From positions 1-33,564 of the forward strand of contig CAIVGK010000264.1 of the NCBI GenBank assembly GCA_903905475.1: a stretch of 33,564 bases of DNA. The letters run 5' to 3'. Source of the stretch: an uncultured Burkholderiales bacterium. GTDB taxonomy: Bacteria > Pseudomonadota > Gammaproteobacteria > Burkholderiales > Burkholderiaceae_C. The position numbers were made by a program, and so were the translations under genes. Shown in pieces: positions 6,848 to 12,916 of the stretch. The notes under the pieces were generated by a model. That model saw only the letters and a list, made by a program, of their open reading frames with translations, was not told where the DNA came from and searched no databases. Within the stretch, counting starts at the first letter, position 1. Each line of letters opens with the position of its first letter.

Positions 6848-7930
6848 ATGGCATCGGTGACGAAGACAGGGGAGAAGTCATGGCGCGTTCTGGTGCGGGT
6901 CAAAGGACACGCGGCAGTATGCCGGACGTTCGACTCAGAAGAGAAGGCTGCCAAGTTCGGGGCCGCCACCGAGCGGCGCATCCGAGGCGGCGCCACCGTG
7001 GCGACCAAGACAATCACGGTCGGCGAGGCGGTGGCCAAGTTCCGCGAGTTTCGCGACCGCGGCACCCGGCCGATTGATCGGGCCAGCACCGAGCACTTCT
7101 ACTTGAACCACCTGGCCGACGGACTGGGCGACATCGAGGTCGACAAGCTCACCCCGAAGCGGCTCATGCACTGGTGCAGCCTTCGGGCTGAGGATGGGGC
7201 GGGCCCGTCGACGCTGAACAGCGAGATCAGCAAGCTCGGCACGGTGCTGAAGTTCGTCGGCATGTCGATGAATACCGTCTTCCCGGACATCGTCGGCACG
7301 GCGCGGCCGCTGCTCGAGTACAGCAACCTCATCGGCCCGAGCCGGTCTCGCAATCGCCGACCAACGGCGGACGAGCTGGAGCGCCTGAGCTCCGTTCTCA
7401 GCCCGGCAATGTGGGACGTCGCTCAGTTCGCGATCGGGACCGCCATGCGCCGAGGCGAGATCGTGCGGATCCAGTGGACCGACATCGACGAGGCCCGCCG
7501 GTGCGTGCTGGTGCGCGACCGAAAGCACCCGAAGAAGAAGGTCGGCAACCATATGGTGGTGCCGGTGACCGCGCTGACCGGCATCGACGCCTGGTCGATC
7601 ATGCTGCGGCAGCCGCGCATCGATGAGCGGGTTTTCCCGTTCTCGACCGAGTTCATCTCGGACTCATTCGGCGCGGCGCGTGATGCGCTGGGAATCGAGG
7701 ACCTGCACTTTCATGACCTGCGCCATGAGGCGACCAGCCGGCTATTCGAGGCGGGCCTGATGATCCAGCAGGTGGCAGTGATCACCGGGCACAAGAACTG
7801 GCGCAACCTCGAACGCTACACGCACATCAGGCCTGAGACCTTGCGCGCTCCCGGCAGTCATCCAGGTACGCCGCAACGTCTCGATAGTCTGCGCATCGCA
7901 GACCCTGGTCCTCATACATCGGAAGCGTGA
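6848..7930 (+). CDS. int: Tyrosine-family site-specific integrase (360 aa)
   Basis: The product carries the tyrosine recombinase catalytic set: Arg201 in TAMRRGEI, a basic DRKHPKKK loop with the likely beta-hairpin Lys, His289 and Arg292 in HDLRH, His315 in ITGHKNW, and the nucleophile Tyr324 in LERYTHI. The N-terminal 60 residues (KSWRVLVRVKGHAAVCRTFDSEEKA) look like the arm-type DNA-binding domain and residues about 65-165 like the SAM-like core-binding domain. It should recombine attP with a host attB for lysogeny, and together with an excisionase reverse this. It follows a region with repeats and a tRNA-like segment. The last 34 codons, after the catalytic Tyr, overlap the opposite-strand excisionase-like gene. 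Confidence 0.95.
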   Translation: MASVTKTGEKSWRVLVRVKGHAAVCRTFDSEEKAAKFGAATERRIRGGATVATKTITVGEAVAKFREFRDRGTRPIDRASTEHFYLNHLADGLGDIEVDKLTPKRLMHWCSLRAEDGAGPSTLNSEISKLGTVLKFVGMSMNTVFPDIVGTARPLLEYSNLIGPSRSRNRRPTADELERLSSVLSPAMWDVAQFAIGTAMRRGEIVRIQWTDIDEARRCVLVRDRKHPKKKVGNHMVVPVTALTGIDAWSIMLRQPRIDERVFPFSTEFISDSFGAARDALGIEDLHFHDLRHEATSRLFEAGLMIQQVAVITGHKNWRNLERYTHIRPETLRAPGSHPGTPQRLDSLRIADPGPHTSEA

Positions 7931-8054
7931 CCTTTCCCTGGCTGAGTCGGTTCCGCAGGGTTTTTTCGGCGACCTGGAGCACCTCGGCTACCTCAGCAAT
8001 GCGCAGCCTCGGACCGTACTTTTCGAGCAGGTAGGCTTGCGTGAAGAAGCTCAT
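7827..8054 (-). CDS. Excisionase-like / PrtN-type helix-turn-helix protein (75 aa)
   Basis: The start at 8054 is chosen because AAGGAG lies about seven bases upstream on the minus strand and because it overlaps the previous gene's stop in ATGA; an in-frame ATG further upstream would lie inside that gene. A helix-turn-helix of the MerR/Xis-like type is visible at about residues 13-35 (RIAEVAEVLQVAEKTLRNRL), followed by SQGKVTLPMYEDQG and YRDVAAYLDDCRERA, a pattern shared with small PrtN-like activators and excisionases. Position at the end of the leftward operon, meeting the integrase tail to tail, favours directionality control of integration. Which of the two roles applies cannot be settled here. 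Confidence 0.65.
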   Translation of the reverse strand: MSFFTQAYLLEKYGPRLRIAEVAEVLQVAEKTLRNRLSQGKVTLPMYEDQGLRCADYRDVAAYLDDCRERARSQA

Positions 8055-8290
8055 GTCCTGCTCCTTTCGGGCCACGATGCGGGCCGGTCGGACCACTGGA
8101 TCAAGTGCATGTCTTTCTCCGCTGACTTTCCCGCCCACCTCGCAGCAGCCTCGGCCGACTCATGGGGCCAAGCCGCCCATGACCAACAATGGCCGTTCCA
8201 CCAGCGCAGGTAACCGCTGAGCGGGTAGCCTACGATTTCACACGGCCACCACCCCAGACTCGGCGGCGGGCCAAAATTCCATTTGGTCAT
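8051..8290 (-). CDS. Small Trp-rich conserved phage protein (79 aa)
   Basis: ATG at 8290 has GGGAGAG just upstream; the stop overlaps the next start in ATGA. The protein holds about ten Trp residues, in a pattern (WNFGPPPSLGWWP, LRWWNGHCWSW, LIQWSDRPASWPERS) that I recognise from unnamed small proteins of beta- and gammaproteobacterial phages. No catalytic motif, membrane segment or DNA-binding motif is visible. Its position in the early leftward operon suggests a role early in infection, unspecified. Confidence 0.6.
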   Translation of the reverse strand: MTKWNFGPPPSLGWWPCEIVGYPLSGYLRWWNGHCWSWAAWPHESAEAAARWAGKSAEKDMHLIQWSDRPASWPERSRT

Positions 8291-8823
8291 CTCTCTCTCC
8301 CTTTAGCCCGCGGCCCGATCCCTGCCTGTCCTCGCTCGAACCACACCATCGGGTTCTCACACCGGCTTGCCCGAACCATTCGCGCCTGGTGCGCTACGGT
8401 GCAGTCCTCGCAGAACCCGAGCTCGGGCAGCGGCTTCGCGCTTGAGGCCGCCTCCCGCCATGCACTGTAGGCATGTGGTGTTGTGCAGCGAGGGGTCTTC
8501 CCCGCGAAGACCACCCGCACCCGCGCCGGCGATCGGTCGCCGTCACCGCTGGTCCCGGTGCCATGCGGAAAAACCCGCCACCACACCGTCCGTGATCCGA
8601 CCCGGCGCATCGCGACAATGCCCATCTCGACCGCCGCCGCGAAAAAGCTGCCGACCGTCTTCTTTTCGGACAGAAACACCGCGCGGCTCAGGTCCGCGCC
8701 GGCCACCTCGCCGCCCGCAGAGGTCAGCAGCGCCAGCAGCGCCGCGACTTTTCCGCGGGCGACGTACACCGCGCCGCTGGCGGTGACGTATTCGTTTGCC
8801 GGGTCTGGCGCTCGCCTGCTCAT
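8287..8823 (-). CDS. Putative DNA-binding protein with winged-helix-like and Cys-rich parts (178 aa)
   Basis: The start at 8823 overlaps the upstream stop in ATGA and the stop overlaps the next start in ATGA. Residues about 10-85 (GAVYVARGKVAALLALLTSAGGEVAGADLSRAV split over two helices, then VGSFFAAAVEMGIVAMRRVG, then RTVWWRVFP) look like a winged helix, as in replication-accessory or transcription proteins. The C-terminal third has FCEDCTVAHQARMVRASRCENP, with Cys residues that could bind zinc, close to a PLPEL motif. I do not recognise the family with certainty. It sits in the early leftward operon between another winged-helix-like gene and the Trp-rich gene. Confidence 0.55.
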   Translation of the reverse strand: MSRRAPDPANEYVTASGAVYVARGKVAALLALLTSAGGEVAGADLSRAVFLSEKKTVGSFFAAAVEMGIVAMRRVGSRTVWWRVFPHGTGTSGDGDRSPARVRVVFAGKTPRCTTPHAYSAWREAASSAKPLPELGFCEDCTVAHQARMVRASRCENPMVWFERGQAGIGPRAKGRER

Positions 8824-9170
8824 GCCTCGAAGCTCCAGCGCCACCGCGCAACCTTGCCCGCATCGTCTCGCGTCACCATGCCGAACCGGATCGGCGCCCG
8901 CATCACGCTGGCCACGCGCTCTCGCGGCACGCCGCTCGCCTCCGAGATGTCGCGAGCCGTCATCCAGTCGCCGCTGGCCTGCAGCGCGTGGCACATCGCC
9001 GCCACGCCGCGCGTGGGCGTGTAGGTGCGCTGGGCAGTCACCGTCCAGCTGCGACGTGCCTCGACCACCGGCAGGGCGGCAAGCGCAGCGGGTCGGGCCA
9101 CCGGCCCGCCGGTGACCGCTGCGACCAGGTCGGAGAACGGGTTCACGGGTCTTGCCATGGCCGGCTGCAT
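8820..9170 (-). CDS. Small winged-helix-like protein (116 aa)
   Basis: The upstream gene ends in TAA and this ATG follows at once (TAAATG); an alternative in-frame start lies at 9158. The N-terminal 55 residues are Ala/Pro-rich and probably flexible. Residues about 58-116 (AAMCHALQASGDWMTARDISEASGVPRERV in two helices, then FGMVTRDDAGKVARWRWSF) follow the helix-turn-helix-wing order of winged-helix proteins. It may bind DNA as a regulator or accessory factor of the early operon. No family name can be given. Confidence 0.55.
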   Translation of the reverse strand: MQPAMARPVNPFSDLVAAVTGGPVARPAALAALPVVEARRSWTVTAQRTYTPTRGVAAMCHALQASGDWMTARDISEASGVPRERVASVMRAPIRFGMVTRDDAGKVARWRWSFEA

Positions 9171-9425
9171 TTACCCGACCAGCCGATGGCGACGAACCGA
9201 CTGGATGCCGGGCGGCAGTGGCACGCTGGCCGCCTCCAGGAACTGGCTGCTGCCCTGCCCGGTGGCCCGCAGATACTCGACCTCGACCTTCGCGCTGTCG
9301 AGCAGCGTCTTGCCGATCTCGTTGACCGCGCGGGCCTTGTCCAGCTCGATCTCGCCCGCCTTTACGGCCTGCAGCGTCTCGAACAGCACCGCACGAAGGG
9401 TGTTCAGGTCTTGTCCATTGGTCAT
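9171..9425 (-). CDS. Conserved helical phage protein (84 aa)
   Basis: The ATG at 9425 overlaps the upstream gene's stop in ATGA. Residues 1-58 are predicted almost entirely helical (LNTLRAVLFETLQAVKAG, IELDKARAVNEIGKTLLDSA, KVEVEYLRATG), a pattern I have seen in unnamed early proteins of related phages; the C-terminus is a short Pro/Gly linker with a basic end (SVRRHRLVG). It looks like a small dimerising or adaptor protein. No function is known to me. Confidence 0.6.
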   Translation of the reverse strand: MTNGQDLNTLRAVLFETLQAVKAGEIELDKARAVNEIGKTLLDSAKVEVEYLRATGQGSSQFLEAASVPLPPGIQSVRRHRLVG

Positions 9426-10078
9426 GTTTTGGTCCGATTGTTGATGGTCCGGGTCAGGACGCCGCGCAAATGCACGATGGCAGCCACTTCAGGCCCGAAC
9501 CGGTAGTAGGTGTTGCGCAGCATGTTCTCTCGCCGACCAATGCACTCCAGCAGGTCGATCGTGATCTGGTCGGGGTCGGTGCGCCGCTGGCCGTCCCGAA
9601 AGACCACCATGAGCCCGTCTGGCACCGGGCCATGCGCGAGCTGCCACACGTGGCGGTGGTAGCTAATCCAGTCCCTGGGCGAGTACCCGGTCTCGCTGGT
9701 CTTGATCTGCAAGTAGCCGCCGAAAAGGCGCAGCGACCCGACCTGCGCCTGGTTGTGCGGCCGGTGGCCGGGTTTGAATACGGTTTCCGGGGACTGCAAG
9801 ACGCCCTTTCGGCCCTTGATCCACGGCGTGTGGCCGGGTGTGAACCGTGTGCCCATGCCGACCACGCCCGTGAGCCTGCCGCTCTCGTCGCCGGCCAGCC
9901 AGGCCGGGTCTTTCTTGAGCTGGAGCTTTTGCGCGAGCTTGACGACCTGCTGATACCTGGCGCCGATCTGCTCGGCAATTTCCCGAGTGCGCGTGGTCGC
10001 GAACCGGGCGCGCACGACGGCGATCTGCTCGTCGGTCGGCCGCCATCGCGGGCGGTTGATGCCGCGGGAGCGCGTCAC
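9422..10078 (-). CDS. HNH endonuclease with N-terminal DNA-binding region (218 aa)
   Basis: GTG at 10078 overlaps the upstream stop in GTGA; the open frame extends far upstream but only as a shadow of other genes. Residues about 12-55 (DEQIAVVRARFATTRTREIAEQIGARY) form a helix-turn-helix-like segment. The nuclease part is near residues 130-190: YHRHVWQLAHGPVPDG, VVFRDGQ, then ITIDLLECIGRRENMLRN, matching the His, Asn/Asp and His/Asn positions of HNH_3-type homing-like endonucleases. It could be a free-standing homing nuclease or aid phage DNA processing. Unlike the usual HNH gene of HK97-like phages it is not beside the terminase, so a packaging role is not supported. Confidence 0.8.
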   Translation of the reverse strand: MTRSRGINRPRWRPTDEQIAVVRARFATTRTREIAEQIGARYQQVVKLAQKLQLKKDPAWLAGDESGRLTGVVGMGTRFTPGHTPWIKGRKGVLQSPETVFKPGHRPHNQAQVGSLRLFGGYLQIKTSETGYSPRDWISYHRHVWQLAHGPVPDGLMVVFRDGQRRTDPDQITIDLLECIGRRENMLRNTYYRFGPEVAAIVHLRGVLTRTINNRTKT

Positions 10079-10284
10079 AGCGTCCACCCGTACCAGTACC
10101 CGCTCGCGGCTGCCAGCACGAGGACGATCGCGCAGCAGAGCCGGCCGATGAGGCGGTCCATTCGATCGGCGAACGCCTCGCGACGCGTTTCGAGCACCGC
10201 GGTCGGGCCGAAGGCCTCGTTCAAAGTCCTGGGCGCTCTCAGACCCGCCCGCGGGCAGGCGCTGGACATGATCCCGGCCTTCAT
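10075..10284 (-). CDS. Small protein with C-terminal TM segment (69 aa)
   Basis: The ATG at 10284 overlaps the upstream stop in ATGA, and its stop overlaps the HNH gene's GTG. The N-terminal part is basic and helical (VLETRREAFADRMDRLIGRL); residues about 47-66 (LCCAIVLVLAAASGYWYGW) form one membrane span close to the C-terminus. Such small membrane proteins in early operons may affect the host membrane or superinfection, but nothing specific can be read from the sequence. Confidence 0.5.
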   Translation of the reverse strand: MKAGIMSSACPRAGLRAPRTLNEAFGPTAVLETRREAFADRMDRLIGRLCCAIVLVLAAASGYWYGWTL

Positions 10285-10493
10285 GCTGCCACCCCGGGTC
10301 CGACCGGCAGATCCGCCCACCAGGTGGCCTGCACCGGCATGCCGTCCACTTCCCGCCACGTGTCGCCGTCTCGATACCCAAACCAGACTTCAGTGCCGCC
10401 GGTGAGGGTGTCTTCAGGCGGCACCTGGATGAGGACAGTCGTGTCGTCATCTGGAGGTTGAGTGGCCGGGCGCCATTGGATGTTCTCAAGCAT
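10281..10493 (-). CDS. DUF551-like small protein (70 aa)
   Basis: The ATG at 10493 lies within the last codons of the upstream gene (8-base overlap) and the stop overlaps the next ATG. The pattern IQWRPATQPPDDDTTVLIQ, then EVWFGYRDGDTWREVDG, then VQATWWADLP matches the small DUF551-like family of phage proteins, which have an early W-x-P-x-x-x-x-P motif, a T-V-L strand and a late W-x-x-LP ending. Function is unknown. The length is normal for the family. Confidence 0.65.
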   Translation of the reverse strand: MLENIQWRPATQPPDDDTTVLIQVPPEDTLTGGTEVWFGYRDGDTWREVDGMPVQATWWADLPVGPGVAA

Positions 10494-10911
10494 GGATCTT
10501 CCCTTCTCGCCGCATCACGGCGCGGTGCTGGATGTAGAGGGAGCGCACGTCCAGGCGCGGCAGGGCCAGCTGGGCGGCATCGATGCCACGGCTGACCGCC
10601 GCCAGCTCGGCGTCGTACATTCGGGGACGGCCCGCCGCCGCCCGATCGGCTGCCGCGTTCATCGCCAGCGCCGCCGACTGGATGGCGACAGCCTCCGGGT
10701 GCCGGGCGCCGAGCCGCTGCATTGCGACCGGCCCGATGACGTTCAGGACCGCCGCGACGGCGGTGAAGTGCTCGTCGCTGGGGGCCCGCAAGTGCAGGCC
10801 GATCTCGGCGGTCTGCAGGCACTCGGCGAACTGCGCCGTGAGCCCGGCGGTCACCGGCGCGTTGAGCAGGCCCGGCCGGTAGGCCTTGCGTGGTCGGGCG
10901 TTAGCTGGCAT
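10486..10911 (-). CDS. Conserved phage protein, function unknown (141 aa)
   Basis: The ATG at 10911 lies inside the last codons of the dNMP kinase gene (11-base overlap). The N-terminus is basic (ARPRKAYRPGLLNAPVT), followed by a helical body (GLTAQFAECLQTAEIGLH, AMNAAADRAAAGRPRMYD, LAAVSRGIDAAQLAL) and a basic end. The start pattern (basic, YRP, then LxxPVTxGL) recurs in early proteins of Burkholderia- and Pseudomonas-type phages. No motif gives a function. Confidence 0.55.
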   Translation of the reverse strand: MPANARPRKAYRPGLLNAPVTAGLTAQFAECLQTAEIGLHLRAPSDEHFTAVAAVLNVIGPVAMQRLGARHPEAVAIQSAALAMNAAADRAAAGRPRMYDAELAAVSRGIDAAQLALPRLDVRSLYIQHRAVMRREGKIHA

Positions 10912-11512
10912 CGCTCGAGCTCAAGAGGTCGGCGATCTTTCGGCGCAGGGCGTCGATGCTGCCGTCGTTCGCCAGCTCGACGTCGGCCTGAAGCAGGTCG
11001 GTGCGCTCGGATGCGTGACCGTTGACCGGGCCAACGCCAGGGCGGGTGATCCGCCAGACCTCGCCGCCGTGCGACTTGACCAGCTCGGCCTCGTTGGCGA
11101 ACCGGACGTCGGTGATGACGATCGCGTCGGGTTGGCGGCGGGCGGTGCGCTGATACCACTGCACCGTCTCCCGAATGTTCTTCAGGAAGTAGTCCGGGTC
11201 GCACGCCCGCCGGAAGTCGCCCCACTTTTGCATGGTGGCTCGGGGGCTGGCCCCGGCCGCGAAGCGCGGGCAGGCCGCAAAGACCCGGAACGCCTCGACG
11301 TCGCATCGGTCGAGCGCGAGCGCTTCGGTCTCGGTGTCTTTGCGCACCCGGTCGGTGAAAAGCTCACCGCTGGCCTGGAAGTGCCACGCGACCTCGAATC
11401 GCAGGGTGGCGGCGAAGGCCATCGTGTAGGTGTCGCCGATCACCTCGCCTATCAAGTCGGCGGCGGTGTCTTTGCCGGCGCCCGCGTGGCCGGTCAGTCC
11501 GATGAGCTTCAC
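10901..11512 (-). CDS. Deoxynucleoside monophosphate kinase (203 aa)
   Basis: Start GTG 11512 overlaps the upstream stop in GTGA. A P-loop is present at residues 8-15 (GHAGAGKD). The middle holds QKWGDFRRACDPDYF, and then ITDVRFANEAELVKSHGG, which match the substrate-binding and Walker B-side motifs of the phage dNMP kinase family related to T4 gp1. The enzyme should phosphorylate deoxynucleoside monophosphates to supply precursors for phage DNA synthesis, in the cytoplasm. It is the second gene of the leftward early operon, close to its promoter, so early expression is expected. The length is in the usual range. Confidence 0.85.
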   Translation of the reverse strand: MKLIGLTGHAGAGKDTAADLIGEVIGDTYTMAFAATLRFEVAWHFQASGELFTDRVRKDTETEALALDRCDVEAFRVFAACPRFAAGASPRATMQKWGDFRRACDPDYFLKNIRETVQWYQRTARRQPDAIVITDVRFANEAELVKSHGGEVWRITRPGVGPVNGHASERTDLLQADVELANDGSIDALRRKIADLLSSSDAS

Positions 11513-11655
11513 AGGCCCACCCCGAGGGCGGCACGCAGGTCGTGCAGCAGCCTCGCAATGGCGGCGCGGCGGAATTCCTCAGTGCGGGCCGCGCCGATCG
11601 CCGAGGCGCGGGTGTGGATCGACTGCCACAGGGCGTTGCGTTGGTCGTGTGTCAT
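11509..11655 (-). CDS. Small first gene of leftward operon (48 aa)
   Basis: ATG 11655 is preceded on the minus strand by AAGGAAGG with suitable spacing, and the stop overlaps the dNMP kinase GTG in GTGA. The product is one or two helices (MTHDQRNALWQSIHTRAS, RAAIARLLHDLRAALGVGL) with basic and hydrophobic faces. It is the first gene after the early promoter at 11680-11708. The good ribosome binding site and coupling support that it is real; its role is unknown. Confidence 0.6.
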   Translation of the reverse strand: MTHDQRNALWQSIHTRASAIGAARTEEFRRAAIARLLHDLRAALGVGL

Positions 11656-11679
11656 CTTCGCCTTCCTTTCGATGCAGGA

Positions 11680-11708
11680 AATCTACATATGTCGATTTAC
11701 TATGTCAA
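11680..11708 (-). promoter_or_regulatory. Leftward early promoter (PL-like)
   Basis: On the minus strand there is a perfect -35 TTGACA (11708-11703), a 17-base spacer, and -10 TAGATT (11685-11680). Two operator-like sites lie over it: one covers the -10 and the other overlaps the -35. It reads into the 48-codon gene and the eleven-gene leftward operon. Confidence 0.75.
11682..11695. promoter_or_regulatory. Operator at leftward promoter, site 1
   Basis: TCTACATATGTCGA matches the dyad TCTACA-NN-TGTAGA with one mismatch in the right half. It covers the -10 of the leftward promoter, so a bound repressor or Cro would block transcription. Centre-to-centre distance to site 2 is 23 bases, about two helical turns. 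Confidence 0.65.
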
Positions 11709-11718
11709 CAGATGTAGA
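11705..11718. promoter_or_regulatory. Operator at leftward promoter, site 2
   Basis: TCAACAGATGTAGA matches TCTACA-NN-TGTAGA with one mismatch in the left half. It overlaps the -35 hexamer of the leftward promoter. The same dyad occurs in perfect form at the cro promoter (12285-12298). Confidence 0.65.
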
Positions 11719-11732
11719 CAAAAAGGCGAAAA

Positions 11733-11761
11733 AAAACCGACACGGCGGGCCTGTCGGTTTT
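11733..11761 (-). terminator. Rho-independent terminator of repressor transcript
   Basis: AAAACCGACA (11733-11742) and TGTCGGTTTT (11752-11761) form a perfect 10-base stem with a 9-base loop. Read on the minus strand the stem is followed by a run of eight T residues (11729-11736), ideal for stopping the leftward repressor transcript before the early promoter. On the plus strand the T run is short, so it is mainly a leftward terminator. Confidence 0.85.
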
Positions 11762-11787
11762 CTGGGCTGGTGAGACTTAAGCGCTAT

Positions 11788-12216
11788 CTAGGGCTTTTCT
11801 GGACCGCGCCGCGGTCGCCGGGCGACTTTCGGGGCTTTCCCGAATGTGGTAGGGGGGGGGGGGGGGGGTACGGCCCGCGCAACGTCAACAGCGTGCGCGA
11901 TATAACCCTCGATCCGGGCTCGCTCCGCCTCTGGGAGTGCCAGCACGGCATCGAGGGAGACGGTGCGAAATGGCCAGCCCTGTGAGGCGCGGGGCTTTCT
12001 GCCCTCTCCGCGCTGCAGCCACCCGTGCTCAACTCCGAGAGCTGCAGCAATTTCATCAGACCACTGGCAGCTTTTCCCGTTCCTCAGGATCAAGGCGCTG
12101 AGGGTGCCAGCGTCCAGGCCGGGGACGCGCTGCAAAAGGTCGACCTGCTTCCACCCGAGCTCGGCGAGCACGCGGCGCACACGGTAACCCATGAACTCAA
12201 CGGCGGTAGACGGCAT
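11788..12216 (-). CDS. Phage repressor, HTH domain without peptidase domain (142 aa)
   Basis: The gene is divergent from cro and flanked by operator-like dyads, the arrangement of a cI repressor. Residues about 9-65 (VRRVLAELGWKQVDLLQRV, LDAGTLSALILRNGKSCQWSDE over two helices, IAAALGVEHGWLQRG) form a lambda-repressor-type HTH. A helical segment follows to about residue 115, then six Pro encoded by a 17-base G run (11852-11868) and a basic tail (KVARRPRR). No S24/LexA-like autocleavage domain is present, so induction by RecA-driven self-cleavage is not expected. ATG 12192 is an alternative start. No good ribosome binding site is seen. A +/-1 change in the G run alters only the last 20-24 residues. 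Confidence 0.75.
   Translation of the reverse strand: MPSTAVEFMGYRVRRVLAELGWKQVDLLQRVPGLDAGTLSALILRNGKSCQWSDEIAAALGVEHGWLQRGEGRKPRASQGWPFRTVSLDAVLALPEAERARIEGYIAHAVDVARAVPPPPPPTTFGKAPKVARRPRRGPEKP
11852..11868. repeat. 17-base G homopolymer inside repressor gene
   Basis: Seventeen consecutive G on the plus strand encode a proline tract in the repressor on the minus strand. Such tracts slip easily in replication and are hard to sequence, so the true length is uncertain. Confidence 0.9.
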
Positions 12217-12250
12217 GGCTGCAGATTGGGGCCGTAATTGCCCTTCGGCA

Positions 12251-12264
12251 AGTGCATTTGTCGA
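12251..12264. promoter_or_regulatory. Weak third-type operator candidate in repressor/cro gap
   Basis: AGTGCATTTGTCGA keeps the right half-site (TGTCGA, as in the site at 11682-11695) but only three of six bases of the left half. It lies 34 bases left of the perfect dyad (start to start), on the side of the repressor gene, where a site controlling repressor expression would be expected. Confidence 0.35.
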
Positions 12265-12270
12265 CGTTTC

Positions 12271-12300
12271 TTGACCTTAGAAAATCTACACGTGTAGAAT
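12271..12300 (+). promoter_or_regulatory. Rightward early promoter (PR-like) for cro
   Basis: -35 TTGACC (12271-12276), 18-base spacer, and -10 TAGAAT (12295-12300). The expected transcription start falls at about 12306-12307, which is the cro ATG itself. The perfect operator dyad at 12285-12298 overlaps the spacer and the -10. Confidence 0.7.
12285..12298. promoter_or_regulatory. Operator at rightward promoter (perfect palindrome)
   Basis: TCTACACGTGTAGA is a perfect 14-base palindrome placed over the -10 region of the cro promoter. Two one-mismatch copies lie at the leftward promoter, so the same protein probably binds all three. Confidence 0.8.
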
Positions 12301-12306
12301 TCCCGC

Positions 12307-12549
12307 ATGACTGACAACCCAATCCAGCGAGCCGCGGCACTGATGGGCGGCGCCCGCCAGCTCGCCCGGGCCGCCGGCGTCTCGCACCAAGCCGTCGGGC
12401 ACTGGCTGACCGGCGCCCGCCAAATCAGCCCCGCCTCAGCCCTTCTGGTCGCCGCAGCTACCGCCGGGCGGGTCGCCGCAAAAGAACTCCGGCCTGACAT
12501 CTTCGCCGTCACCATCACACCGAAATTGAGCAGAGGCAAGAAAAAGTGA
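12307..12549 (+). CDS. Cro-like regulator, YdaS family (80 aa)
   Basis: The protein is divergent from the repressor and has the YdaS/Cro pattern: ALMGGARQLARAAGVSHQAVGHWLTG (residues about 11-36, helix-turn-helix with recognition helix SHQAVGHW), then ISPASALLVAAATAGRVAAKELRPDIF, including the T-x-G-x-V and ELRPD signatures of the family. A basic tail (KLSRGKKK) ends it. It should bind the palindromic operators and favour lytic growth by lowering repressor expression. There is no ribosome binding site before the ATG, and the promoter -10 ends seven bases upstream, so the mRNA is predicted to be leaderless. Its stop overlaps the next GTG in GTGA. Confidence 0.85.
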   Translation: MTDNPIQRAAALMGGARQLARAAGVSHQAVGHWLTGARQISPASALLVAAATAGRVAAKELRPDIFAVTITPKLSRGKKK

Positions 12550-12914
12550 CGAATGGCAATTCGGGCTTGGCGGCAGCACTCAATGGCGCGGCGTCGGCGC
12601 TTTCCGCGACAATCTTTGTCGGCGCCCGCGTGCGGGTCTGCGCCGGCCGAGCCTCGGGTCATGACGGCGTGATCGTGGCGATCGATCGATCGTCCGCCGA
12701 GGTGCGCCTGCCGCACGGTGGCGGGATGTCGGACGCAACGCTGCGGGTTCCGATCGACGACCTGCTGGCCATTGCACCGCCGCGCACCACCGCCCCCGCG
12801 TGGCGTCCCTGGGCCCCGCCCCGGTTCCGCCCGCCGCGAGCTGGCAGTGCGGATCAGTCGCGCCTGCCCTCGCTGGCCGGCGACAGCCTCATCTATCCGC
12901 GCGGCCTCGTCTAG
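12546..12914 (+). CDS. KOW-like small early protein (122 aa)
   Basis: GTG 12546 overlaps the cro stop in GTGA. Residues about 24-68 (FVGARVRVCAGRASGHDGVIVAIDRSS, AEVRLPHGGG) follow the KOW pattern of a small beta-barrel found in transcription- and ribosome-associated proteins (hydrophobic, VRV, G-x-x-G-x-V-x-x-I). A Pro/Arg-rich tail (WRPWAPPRFRPPRAG) follows. It may act in nucleic-acid binding in the early rightward operon; the match is short and only suggestive. The stop TAG is two bases before the primase-helicase GTG. Confidence 0.55.
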   Translation: MTNGNSGLAAALNGAASALSATIFVGARVRVCAGRASGHDGVIVAIDRSSAEVRLPHGGGMSDATLRVPIDDLLAIAPPRTTAPAWRPWAPPRFRPPRAGSADQSRLPSLAGDSLIYPRGLV

Positions 12915-12916
12915 CC

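Noticed and set aside
9422-10822. A 466-codon version of the HNH gene
   Set aside because: The upstream extension overlaps two coupled genes and lacks motifs; GTG 10078 with GTGA coupling is the better start.
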